Below, one piece after another: positions 11,816-22,109 of a stretch of DNA of 64,000 bases (within the stretch, counting starts at the first letter, position 1; every line of letters begins with the position of its first letter). The notes beneath the pieces were generated by a model. It ran no database searches and was not told where the DNA came from. It saw nothing but the letters and a program-made list of their open reading frames with translations. Origin of the DNA: Mauremys mutica (taxonomy: Eukaryota; Chordata; Testudines; Geoemydidae); NCBI RefSeq assembly GCF_020497125.1, contig NC_059072.1, positions 272,162,045 to 272,226,044 of the forward strand, given 5' to 3'. Made by a program: the position numbers and the translations under genes.

Positions 11816-12202
11816 GTGGATGAGGGATCTTGCTGGGGTTCAGGGCATCGGAGAGGCTCGTGGCTAGGGTGGAAGGGCATGGTAAGGGCAGCCTGCCTTG
11901 CCATTTGTGGATGGCAGGCGCTAGGACCCTGGGGCAGCATACACCTCCCAGACTGACCCTGGTGCCTAGTGACTGCAGTCTGTGTGTGTCCTGCTGTTGA
12001 TCCTGCCCCCAAGTCTGTACCCTGGTAATGGAGGCTGTCCTATGCAATTAAAAAACCCCTCCCCCCCTTCACAGAAAGTCTTCTGACAAGGAAAACGTGA
12101 CGGAAACAGTGAATAACAACAAACTACTCTTAATACTCAACTACACAGTGGGGGGATGAAACTTGGATTTGGGACTGGGTGATCCAGGAAGGGAAGCACT
12201 TC

Positions 12203-13723
12203 TCAAAATTTATGGCATGAGAGCTGTTTGGTACATGAGCGCTCTGCTGGGGTGGAGTGACAGTTTTCACGGCCCCTAGCGCCCCTCCTTCTTGTGATTT
12301 TGGGTGAGGGGGGGACAGGACTTTGTGGCGGGGGAGGGCGGTTGCAGATACAGTTCAGGGGGGCTCTCTGCTCCTGCCTGCGGTCCTGCAGAACATCTAC
12401 AAGGCGCCGGAGCATGTCCGTTTGCTCCCTCATTAGCCCAAGCAGCGTTTGAGTCACCTGCTGGTCTTCCTGCCGCCACCTGTCCTCCCGTTCGCTGTGT
12501 GAGCGCTGGTGCTGACATAGGGTCTCCCTCCACTGTCTCTGCTTGGCCGCCTCGGCTCTGGAGCAGGCCATCAGTTCCGAGAACATGTCGTCCCTAGTCT
12601 TTTTCTTTCGCCGCCTAATCTGCTCCAGCCTCTTTGAGGGGGATGCCGGGGCAGTTCGTGAAAGAGCCGCAGCTGTGTGATGGGAAAAAGGAAGTGATTT
12701 CCTTGAAAAGATACATGTTTGCGAACACTGAACACAGTCTACTGAGTTTCAGTGAACAAGACCATACAGGGCACCTAGTCTCACGAGCTCTCAGGACAAG
12801 TTCGAGATTTCGGAATACGCTTTCATTGGCTGCGGTCTTGCACAGGAGATCGGACAAGCGGGGCGGTACAGCTGAATCCGTGTAGCAGCCAGGTAAGCAC
12901 TACTCTATAGGCTGCTTAACAGTTAATGGATAGCTGTGCCCTCCCGCTGAAGGCAATCTGGAAAGCATAAAGTCTGACCCTGTTCCAGCCCCTCGCGGCT
13001 GTGCCCGGGAAAGATCACTGTATGCTTTTCCTCTGCGGCCTCCAACACGTGGCTGTTAAACGAAGGTCATTGCTATGCAAAGTAAAAGTCAAGCATTCAC
13101 AATAGTAACAGTACACTAATTGCCCTAATTAGATGCAGCAGTCGCCGAACGAGATTAGCCTGAGGCGGGTCACTCGGAGAGAGAGAGAGAGGATGCTGCG
13201 AGAATCCCTGCACAGACCAGGACCGTATGCTGCAATGCTGGTGGAGGCAATGATTCCGCTGTACATTAGGATGGCCTGGCACGGAAGAGTGTGCTTCCAT
13301 GGAGCACCAAATAAGGCACCTCTCCCCAGGAACCTCCTGCGGAGACTTTTCGAGCTCCTCTACGAGAGCTTCGTGGAAGGGTCCCAGGAGGATTTCTGTT
13401 CCATCCCTATATGTGTGGACCTTCTTTTTATATAGTTTTATAGGGAAAAGTTTTTATATAGTTTTTATATATTTTTTATTCCTGTTTTTTAAAAAATAAA
13501 TGTTTCCATGTTTATAGCACTTACCGACTGATCCTTCCCCTGATTCTGAGTCCGGGTTAACGGCCGGGGAGGTCTTTGCATTCCGTTTGTTGGAGCGCAG
13601 CTCCGAAAGCACAGACTCATCGCCCCACACAGCGATCAGATCCAGGACTTCCCGGTCTGTCCATGCTGGGGACCTCTTTCTATTCTGGGATTGCATGGGC
13701 TCCTCTGCTGGAGAGCTCTGCAT
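12203..13723 (-). CDS. Harbinger Myb/SANT-like accessory protein, two exons, internally shortened
   Basis: In Harbinger transposons a Myb/SANT (trihelix-like) protein binds the element ends and helps the transposase. Exon 1 runs 13723-13525 from an ATG (MQSSPAEE) and contains the first half of the domain (RSPAWTDREVLDLIAVWGDE). It ends in a good donor, G/GTAAGT. Exon 2 runs 12672-12203 after the acceptor CATCACACAG. Both junctions are phase 1, so joining keeps the frame and gives about 222 residues. Exon 2 carries a basic KRLEQIRRRKKKTRDDMFSEL segment and a charged, probably coiled-coil region (EDRWRQEDQQVTQTLLGLM). Compared with full-length relatives, exon 1 jumps from RNAKT straight to SPAVNPDSESGEGS, so the second half of the Myb domain and an acidic linker are missing in frame. 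DNA binding is probably weak or lost. Confidence 0.75.
13133..13435 (+). CDS. Third Harbinger ORF, 100 residues, function unknown
   Basis: This frame has an ATG start with a stop codon just upstream, and encodes a basic N-terminal part (RRVTRRERERMLRESL) followed by a Trp/Leu/Arg-rich part ending in CSIPICVDLLFI. It lies on the opposite strand within the intron of the Myb-like gene. Support for a real gene: an AATAAA at 13495-13500, 60 bases past the stop; an AG acceptor-like end (CTAATTAG) directly before the ATG; and a strong donor (CAG/GTAAGC, GT at 12893) upstream on the same strand that could supply a 5' untranslated exon. From memory, similar small proteins ending in a CVDLFFI-like tail are predicted in turtle genomes. 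No domain is recognised and I infer no function. Confidence 0.5.
   Translation: MQQSPNEISLRRVTRRERERMLRESLHRPGPYAAMLVEAMIPLYIRMAWHGRVCFHGAPNKAPLPRNLLRRLFELLYESFVEGSQEDFCSIPICVDLLFI
13495..13500 (+). terminator. Poly(A) signal after the third Harbinger ORF
   Basis: AATAAA lies 60 bases after the stop of the 13133-13435 ORF and is followed by TGTTT. It supports a separate + strand transcript within the Myb-like intron. Confidence 0.45.
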
Positions 13724-14113
13724 CGTTGCAGGTGCTGCTGAGCTCGCCCCGATGTCCAACCAGGACATCAGATTCAAAGTGCCCAGACAGGAAAAGGAAT
13801 TCAAATTTTCCCGGGTCGTTTCCTGTGTGGCTGGTCAGAGAATCCAAGCTTGGACTGCTGTCCAGAGCGTCAACAGAGTGGTGCACTGTGGGATAGCTCC
13901 TGGAGCTACTAAGTTCGATTTGCATCCACACATAGCCTAATTCGAGATAGCCATGTCGAATTTAGCGCTACTCCCCTCGTTGGGGTGGAGTACCGAATTC
14001 AAACTAAAGAGCCCTCTAGGTCGAATTAAACGGCTTCCTGGTGTGGACGGTTGAGCGGTTAATTCGAATTAACGCTGCTAAATTCGATTTAAAGTCCTAG
14101 TGTAGACCAGGCC

Positions 14114-14116
14114 TTA
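14114..14116. repeat. Right target-site duplication TTA of Harbinger element
   Basis: Matches TTA at 9729-9731. Confidence 0.8.
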
Positions 14117-14461
14117 GATACCTGAGCTACCTGGCTCCATGAGATAGGTTCCAGGCTGAGGACCACAAGCAGAGATAGACAACCCAGACCTAGGGGCTTA
14201 CTTCTGAGAGGGGGGGAGCTTAGAACACCTCTCTCTTCTCTGCATCTCTCATTGGTTAGTTTGCATGGCTCCCTGCCTAGCATACTGGATTTATGGATCC
14301 CATTCTCAGGAGCCTCTCTGTCCCCACTTGTTGTATATGGATCCAAAGCATGTAACTCCAGTTTTCTGGATCATAGTGTTATACCTGTGATTTCCTAGGC
14401 ACCTAAAAGTTAGGTGCTGTGATGCTCAGCATTGCAATGCCTAAGTCTCCTTGTGGATCAT

Positions 14462-15428
14462 TTATAGCAGTATAAGTGTATTCATTCTAGGGGATTATGG
14501 TGCTTTATTGGTTTCTAAAGTGATATAGTTAAAGGAGTAAAAAATCTGTCCCATTTATTTTGAAATAATAAATACAATAGCATTAGCATTTCATTTTAAG
14601 TTTCTTATAATTGTGCATTCATTAGCTATTCTTTGTAGTACTACTGGTCACAATGAGATCATTGATATTCACGTGGATGTAATATATAATAGATGTTACA
14701 TTTTAATTCAGAATTAACTCAAAATAATTAAACATCAATTAATGTTCAAATACAAGTCAACCAAATCTTTCAAAGAAAGTCTGTAAGGGAGTTAATGTAC
14801 ATTAATTGCTCCATGTAAAGGGTGGCACAGAGGAAGCCATTCACAGTGCACAAAAAGATCAATTCTACAAAATTCAGAAAAAAATGGTTGCTCATGGGCC
14901 AGATCCAGCCCTCAGGCCGATTCCATCTGGGCTTCGAATGAGCATGGAATGTGCCATTTTAAAATGGGGTCCTCTGTACAGTATGACTTCACACTCACTA
15001 TATGGAGGATGCCATTTTAAAGTGGCATCCTTCATGCTCATTCGGGGGTCTTGCACACTCCATATGGAGGATGCCATTTTGTGGAGCATCAGGAATGCAA
15101 CTGGATAATTGAATACACAAGGCATACACTGGAGGGAGGAAGGGACCAAATTACGCAAGAGTCAGTCGGTAGTGGCCACTGGCCAAGTGCCATTAAACTT
15201 ATACACAGGCGAAAATAGAAATGTATAGAGAACACTATAGAGAGATGAGATGGACACAATAATTGCCATTGTAAACAAAGCCTTCAGATAACTACATGCA
15301 TAATTAATTTATTTGAAACTTTACTGTTTTCTAAAACAAAAAATCTATTTAAATATTTAAGGTACTTAAAACAAAATGTCTCCCCTGCTGCTTCCACTAG
15401 CACTCCTTTACATATTTCCTTAGAATTA
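14462..15428. other. Non-coding spacer with a small foldback (14935-15044)
   Basis: CGAATGAGCATGGAATGTGCC (14935 on) and the reverse complement of 15012-15044 match over about 33 bases, with a further direct half-copy (CCATATGGAGGATGCCATTTT) at 15060-15080. This looks like a small palindromic MITE. The rest is AT-rich with no gene. Confidence 0.45.
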
Positions 15429-15666
15429 TTTACTAATTGCTATGTGTACATTTAGAAAATAAACCTTTTCAGCTGTCATCTAAAAATCTATTGCATGCCT
15501 TACTATAAATGTTACTGCATGCCACTGATAACTATTTACATATTTCCTTAGAATTCATGAACATGAGGTTTTTGTGGGCCCACACCCATTATTAGTAAAC
15601 TGAAACTCAGCACTTACTAAAGGCCCATCTTTCCACAGGAAAGTATAAACTTTGCCTTCTGTTCTC
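15429..15666 (+). repeat. 238-bp direct duplication, copy 1
   Basis: Reads the same, base for base as far as I can compare, as 16297-16534. It starts TTTACTAATTGC and ends CTTCTGTTCTC. Flanking words are locally duplicated too: TTTACATATTTCCTTAGAATT occurs both just before this copy and inside it, and TAGCACTCCTTT occurs on both sides. Copy 1 therefore looks like an inserted filler copied from the second site. Confidence 0.9.
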
Positions 15667-16296
15667 CTTCCCTAGCACTCCTTTCATTAGCACTCCTATT
15701 TTCCTATTTTGATATGTATTCTTGAAAATTGCTTCTTTTTATATGCTTCTCTTTCACGTGCTTTTCTGTTCTGTACCCTATATTCTCACACCAGCCACTG
15801 CTTAAATTTGCAACACAATATGTCTCTGTAAAAGCTTAAGGCATAGATTCAAGTTTCAATATAGGCTACGTTTGGAATAATGAAAGTCTCATTAATGGTT
15901 AAAAAAAAAAGCAAGGAAAAGTAAAGAGAATATCAAATATGCCCAGGCAGGGGATGGCAGTGATCACGGTTACCTGCGTTTTCCTCACCAGTGCTATTTT
16001 ACAGCTGGACCCTAGCCAAAGAGAACTCCTGCTGCGAGCGTAGAATGGAATATACAAGGCATACAAGGGTATGATTGAATCATCTGTGATAGAACAGAGT
16101 TAGCAGCTCAAACTCTTCATTAGGATGGAAAGTTTAGTGAAAAAAAATAGTTCATTCATTCATTTAGTGCAAGAGACTAAAGAGACAGAGTAATGGATTT
16201 TCAATCGCAGTAGAAATGTTAAGTAATGACATAGTTATATATTCTCAGTTTTCATTTTTGTAGACTGCTAGTATCTGCCAAAAATAATGTATTTGG
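15667..16296. other. Spacer between the two 238-bp copies
   Basis: 630 bp of unremarkable AT-rich DNA with a poly(A) tract at 15901-15910. No gene. Confidence 0.5.
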
Positions 16297-16534
16297 TTTA
16301 CTAATTGCTATGTGTACATTTAGAAAATAAACCTTTTCAGCTGTCATCTAAAAATCTATTGCATGCCTTACTATAAATGTTACTGCATGCCACTGATAAC
16401 TATTTACATATTTCCTTAGAATTCATGAACATGAGGTTTTTGTGGGCCCACACCCATTATTAGTAAACTGAAACTCAGCACTTACTAAAGGCCCATCTTT
16501 CCACAGGAAAGTATAAACTTTGCCTTCTGTTCTC
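16297..16534 (+). repeat. 238-bp direct duplication, copy 2
   Basis: Identical in sequence and orientation to 15429-15666. Its flanks read smoothly, so this is the likelier source copy. Confidence 0.9.
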
Positions 16535-19269
16535 TTCCCTCCCAGCAGACACACACTGTTTGGAGAAGCAATAGGTTGAAAATGAAGGGCTGCAGAGAGC
16601 CTTCTTTGAGCTTCATCTCTCTCTGTACCCTTTGGGTTCTTTTTCTTTGCTCTGTTCTGCTTACTGCTCCTTCTTTCACATTCAATGTTGCTTACAAAAT
16701 AGGAGCAACAGGGAGTAAGAGCAAATATTCCTACTTTTGCTGAAAACATTGTACTGGTGCAGAGAGAGCTCCATTCCTTAGATTAAGACTGACCATGCAA
16801 TGTCTCGCCCAGGAGCAAGATACACTCCAAGGGGAGAAATGTTTGAAAAGAGGGGAAGGCAGCATGAGTAAAGAAATATTTTACTAATATCATGAGAACC
16901 CTAAAATGGGCTTGTCAGATAGTTGTAATAACATATGGATCATAAAAATCTGTATAGTATCATACACTTCCCATCCCCTATTTTCTCACCGCAATGCGTA
17001 CCATGAATATTTCTGCTGCTTTCCTCTCCCTAGCCATTTAAAAAAAAATGCATGTACTGTGTACCATGGAGAGTGGGTAATGTGAATGACTTGGAACTGA
17101 TGTATATCAGCTCCAAACATGCCAGCTGGCCATATCTTTGAATAGCATTTACCCATGGCTGCACTGGCTTTTCGCTTGAGTGTTTATTAAGAAAGATTAA
17201 TATAATGCTTCTAATTTAGTTTTACTTTTCAATAAAAAGGCAAATAAATTATACACATAAACTCATGGGTAAGCAATATTGTCTTATAACCTGGCAGAGT
17301 CAAATTTTTAAAAATGACATTTAATTAGAGAAACCCCTTATGTCATACGCTGATCAGACAAGAAATTTGATTAACAGAAGAGTTATATGTTGCCAGGATG
17401 CAGCCAGTCTCATGAGTCCTTTTTTTCTGAAGCCAAAAAGAATTGGTTTCAGGATGGAACTATCTTTTGTAGTTTTAATTATATACATACTTTTAAAAAA
17501 AGCAGACAAATAACCAAAGTAATGAAAGTAAATATTTATCTCAAGTCCTTGAGGTCCTAGGCTACCTCTAAGCATCCTTCAGGAATGTCTGCTCTGTGGC
17601 CAAAATTAAGGTTGGTTCATTGTTGCAGCTTTGATGTAACTAATTTTTTCAATCCTTCACAAGTTGTTGTCGGCATTTGGAAATGTGAGTGCCAGATCAT
17701 GTCTGGCTCTTGCATGGGCACGAAGAATGGAACATAGGAAGATGTGGCAAGGCTATCTCCCTTGTATATACCACAATAGGTTCAGAAACAATAGCAGTCC
17801 TTATGCTCTGGGAAATGGAAGAACTGCCCTTTCCTAGTGCCACATCATGTGAAAAGGGGCACAAAAATGAAATGGGCTTTGGCTCTGCCCTCTCCACAGT
17901 TGGCCATAGGGCTGGCAGTGTGCACCCACAGGAGCAGGCAGTATCTGCACCCATCCCCTTGGATGTTTTTTTTCAAAGACTTATTTTGGTCACTGCCATC
18001 AGCAGTATCAACAATTAGAGAGTTCGGATATACAGCAAGGCCACGAGCAGTGTGAATCTCTACAACTCCACTTTAGCCTGTGTCCATCTGGCATAATATG
18101 GCTTTTATGGAGTCAAATTCTGCCCTCAGTTATACTTGTGCTGTCCCCTTGATATAAATGGGATTATTGGAAATGTTGCATAAATGAATAGTCACTATAG
18201 GGTGAAATGCATTGCAGTGCAGAGGAGTCACACTCTATGGAGTACTTAAACCCTGTGTAAAATGATACAAAATTAGAGCCTGGATTGAGCGTTTCGCAAA
18301 TTAACTAATTTAATAGATTATTTAATAGAAAATGTATTAATTTGAAGCAATTGAAACAGTCAGAACAACAACTGTGCTATGTTCTCTTTCACTTCAGTTT
18401 AGGAATCACCGAGTGAGTGTCATTCTTAATTCTACATTTTTAAACCTAAAGAATACTAACAATTTCTGCTTCATTTATTAATTTGTTTAATTTTAATAAT
18501 GTTTCTATAAAGAGCTGAGCTACAACAGGTTACTGAAATTGAACCTTCATAGAATCTCATCTGAAAAAAACAAAAGCAAACCAATTATTAGAGTTATTAA
18601 ATTGACCCTTTATTCAATAGGCCACATGATCTTTTCACCACAGCCATGGTAATGTAGATTTTTTTTAAAGCATTAGAAGTCCCCAAGATTTTTAAAGGAA
18701 GGGTCAAATCCATCTGCTGCCACACAATACATTTTGAATGGGACCAACATTGTGGTTTGTAGTGGAAGGGTGGATTCCAGTTCCAGCATTTTCTTCCCTT
18801 GTTAATGAAACTGCCAGCATAGCTCTGACTGAGAATAAGATTGTGGAAACTATAACTCCAATCTTACAAACTCTTGCATTGGATACAGTTAATTATGAAC
18901 ATACGTCTTTGTAGGCCTATCAGTTTACTTTACAGTTCAGGGAGTAAGCAGAAGGCTAGGATGGGTGTAGGCTAAGCTCACTGCTGTGAAAAATTCAGTG
19001 ATGTAAGTGGAGATGCATATGCCAGAGGTAAATTTTATCTTTGTCATGGTCTGATGCTCCATGCACACAAATGGGACTCTAAAGATCTGGGTACAATGCC
19101 CAGTAATGTTAATTGTTTCCTGGGTAGCCTTAAGAATATTGCTTACTGACTCTCAATATCCATTTTTTTTACTCTGAAAAATTGGGATAATAATCTAACT
19201 CCCAGGGTTTAATTAATTAACATGTACAAAACACTTGCAGATTATCAGACAGAAGCCAATATAGAAATA
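16535..19269. other. Non-coding spacer
   Basis: AT-rich with short homopolymers. 18105-18270 has wording reminiscent of old amniote repeats (AAATTCTGCCCTCAGTTA). No gene supported. Confidence 0.45.
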
Positions 19270-19622
19270 ATAGAATCATAGAATATTAGTGTTGGAAGAG
19301 ACCTCAGGAGGTCATCTAGTCCAATCCCCTGCTCAAAGCAAGACCACCACCAATGAAATCATCCCAGCCAAGGCTTTGTCAAGCCGGGCCTTAAAAACCT
19401 CTAAGGATGGAGATTCCACCACCTCCCTAGGTAACCCATTTCAGTGCTTCACCACCCTCCTAGTGAAATAGTGTTTCCTAATATCCAACCTAGACCTCCT
19501 CCACTGCAACTTGAGACCATTATTCCTTGTTCTGTCATCTGCCAACACTGAGAACAGCCTAGCTCCATCCTCTTTGGAACCCCCCTTCAGGTAGTTGAAG
19601 GCTGCTATCAAATCCCCCCTCA
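19270..19622 (-). mobile_element. CR1 LINE 3' fragment
   Basis: On the minus strand this carries the end of the CR1 ORF2 ([20 protein letters not shown] ..., the same motif as at 40396-40455), then the CR1 3' untranslated region, and ends in TTCTATGATTCTATTATT at 19270. The frame has a premature stop at the TTCACTAGGAGG position and the element is 5'-truncated at 19622. It is more decayed than the copies at 37.4-40.7 kb and 50.5-51.6 kb. Confidence 0.85.
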
Positions 19623-21797
19623 CTAATGGAAAGTATTAATATACTATATTCCCATGATTAGATTGCAAAATGCAAATTTACACTAAACTTTGCCTTATGA
19701 ATTGTAAGTATTTTATCATTTATATATGACTAGCTTAAATTCTCCCTGTTTAAATCAACAAATTTGGGTTTTAGAGAAGCTGAAAAAAGCCCACCCCTCT
19801 ATCCATCTCAAAGGTTAAAATATCATGAAGTGGTATGAGATATGGTTGACTACAGAGTTATGAACATGAGTATGCATCATAAAATCTGTGACTATGGAAA
19901 GCATGAGTGGATACGGTATTAATAGTATATGATTTATGGTTCATATGTAAGGAGGTAAACACTTGGGCCTAATCTGCATTTTAAATTAAAATAAACTTTA
20001 TAAAGAAATGTTTCCTTTTAGCTTTGAGGGAGAAAAAGAGTTACATCTGTGCTATATTTACAAATCTTTGCATCAGCTAACAAGAAACACTGTATCAACT
20101 AGTAAGACAATCTGTTAATTTGTAACATAATTAAAAATGCATATTCTGCAATAGCTCAAAACTGTAAGCTTGTTTAATGAAATTTAAATGGCATATTTAT
20201 TTTGCAACTCCAGATATGATATTAATAAACTCCTTGATTTAGATCTCATTTGCATAGTAAGTGAATATAATTAAAATCAACCCTTCATTAAAAGATCACA
20301 GGAAAATATTTAATCTGCAGTATATTTGCAGCGAAACAACCAACAGAAATTATATCAGGAATAACTCAAATTGCAGCAGCAACTGTACATTGGACTAACT
20401 ATGTTCATATTGTACATATGTTGAATTGTGTCCTCAGTAATAAATAATTTGTAACTATTTTTGCACCATCTGAATATAATTTTGTTTTAATCATGTTTGT
20501 ATCCCTTTTTATTTGGTTTTCGTAAACATCCCTTTTTATCAATATTTATGCAAATATTGATAAAAAACAAATTTTGGATCTTCAGCTAAGACACATTTAA
20601 TCATGAGTCTGAATTCATTTCATGATAAAAAATTCATTTTGGGCAAAAATGAGAGCAATTTGTAATAGCTGTGTCATCCAGTCAGGGAACAGAAATAAGA
20701 GCATGTGACATATGTGACTGATCACACAACTCAAATAGCAAATCTTGAATATTGATTACACAAAGGAGTATACACAGTGATCAGCTGGCAAGTGATATAT
20801 AGGGTGTGTCCATCCAAAACATCAAAAAATACTGCCAACCCCAAATGTTCATGAGTCACACCCCGCAAATCAGGAGATAGATTGCCTGAGTGTCTCTGTT
20901 TGATCCTTTAGGTGTATGGCTTTAGGCTTTACTCCGCAACCATGAGGGTTGTAAGTCTACACTACATAAAAGGATTTAAAAAAGTTGAAATTGTTATATA
21001 ATCACATGACTCGATGCACTTGTAATTTACAAAAATAACATATATAGTGACACTTGTGATAAAATTGTGAGTTGGTAACTCTGACATACCAAATTTCTAA
21101 TGGTGCTAAAATGTATAAAAGTCTTGCAGCCATTATGTGAGTAGTGGGGAAAGGGTATATTTGCTAAATAAATGGTTAATTGCAAAGCATTCTGCCAGAT
21201 CTAATGAACAGTGAAGTGAAAGGATATAAACTGATCTGTGAGCAGAGGTATTAGTGAATTTCTATCAGTCTTGCTTATGAGTCAGGCATGGCCAATAAAT
21301 CCTGAGAAGCCACTCCCCCACATCTAGAGAGGATGGTTCTGTATTATGAGCTAAAGTGCACCTAGGTCTGTATGGGAGAGAAAGATGTCTCTCACTATCC
21401 CTGTGTTCCTGTACAGGGACCTGGCACAATCTTTGTCCTTATGCGTCTATTTTGTGAAGTCTGAGTTGGGGGGAGGGCAAGGCAAAGTTGGAGCAATGGC
21501 AGAACTGGGCTAACGTGGGGCAAGGGCTTCTAACATGTAGACAGATGTCACAGCAGATAGTGCAGCACGTGCTCACCTATTGCTAGCAGCCATGCAAATC
21601 CATTAATATGCCTTATCAGATAGGCAGGGCCTTCCTGAAAAACTGTGCTTCCCACAGCCAATGAGATTGTTCAGCTCCTTCTCACTCCCACCTCACACCA
21701 ATAAAGCCTACTGTTTAACAACCCAGGCTAGCTGTTTATTGCCTCTTCTTGATTCAAGTAAGATTTGGATAGGCTTGAACTTCTAGTCTCCTGCGGG
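19623..21797. other. AT-rich non-coding spacer
   Basis: No gene or recognised repeat apart from the perfect hairpin at 20533-20566. Confidence 0.5.
20533..20566. repeat. Perfect 15-bp AT-rich inverted repeat
   Basis: TTTTTATCAATATTT, a 4-base loop ATGC, then AAATATTGATAAAAA. It could form a hairpin or cruciform. No surrounding element explains it. Confidence 0.6.
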
Positions 21798-22101
21798 CAG
21801 GGCCGGCTCCAGACCCCAGCGCGCCAAGCGCATGCTTGGGGCGGCATTTTGCTGGCAGGGCGGCAGGCGGCTCCGGCGGACCTTCCGCAGTCATGCCTGC
21901 GGGAGGTCCACCAGAGCCGCGGGGCCAGCGGACCTCCCACAGGCATGACTGCGGAAGGTCCGCTGGAGCCGTCTGCCGCCCTCCCAGCGCACCCTCCGCA
22001 GGCGCGTCTGCAAGAGGTCCCCCGGAGCCGCGGGACCGGCAGCGCACCCCCTGCGGCATGCCGCCCTGCTTGGGGCGGCCAAATTCCTAGAGCCGCCCCT
22101 G
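21798..22101. mobile_element. Non-autonomous hAT-type element, GC-rich palindromic family
   Basis: 304 bp with ends CAGGGCCGGCTCCAG and CTAGAGCCGCCCCTG, and flanking 8-mers CCTGCGGG (21790-21797) and CCTGCAGG (22102-22109), 7 of 8 matching. The interior has alternating inverted CTCCGGCGGACC / GGTCCGCTGGAGC words and high CpG. Same family as 4606-4828 and 28348-28677. Open frames inside are compositional. Confidence 0.8.
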
Positions 22102-22109
22102 CCTGCAGG

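Larger units (their letters stand above)
9732..14113 (+). mobile_element. Near-complete PIF/Harbinger DNA transposon, 4382 bp
   Basis: Terminal inverted repeats GGGTACGTCTACACTACAAG (left) and GGCCTGGTCTACACTAGGAC (right end, reverse complement) are flanked by TTA duplications. The subterminal regions share inverted copies of GTGCACTGT...GGATAGCT wording and many TCGAAT/AATTCGA motifs (9767-9890 and 13911-14090). Coding content follows the family plan: a DDE transposase (+) and a Myb/SANT-like partner (-), here with a third small ORF (+). Only one transposase frameshift and an internal deletion in the partner separate it from an autonomous copy, so insertion is fairly recent. It sits inside the older repeat 8647-14461. 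Confidence 0.9.
8647..14461. mobile_element. Old foldback/DNA element, split by the Harbinger insertion
   Basis: The left end GATCCACAAAGG (8652) and right end CCTTGTGGATC (14448-14458) are inverted copies. Both ends also carry GGCACCTAAA and ATGCCTAA words. Removing the Harbinger element (9732-14113 plus one TTA) leaves about 1.43 kb. The left part contains the large palindrome described separately at 9036-9660. This is an older resident repeat that received Harbinger later. Superfamily and target duplication are not resolved. Confidence 0.4.

Noticed and set aside
11443..12047. Long Pro/His-rich minus-strand frames in the Harbinger element
   Set aside because: They are translations of the G-rich tandem repeat at 11670-11815.
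16423..16749. 108-codon minus-strand frame starting with ATG
   Set aside because: It overlaps the 238-bp duplication, has no domain and is not kept open in copy 1.
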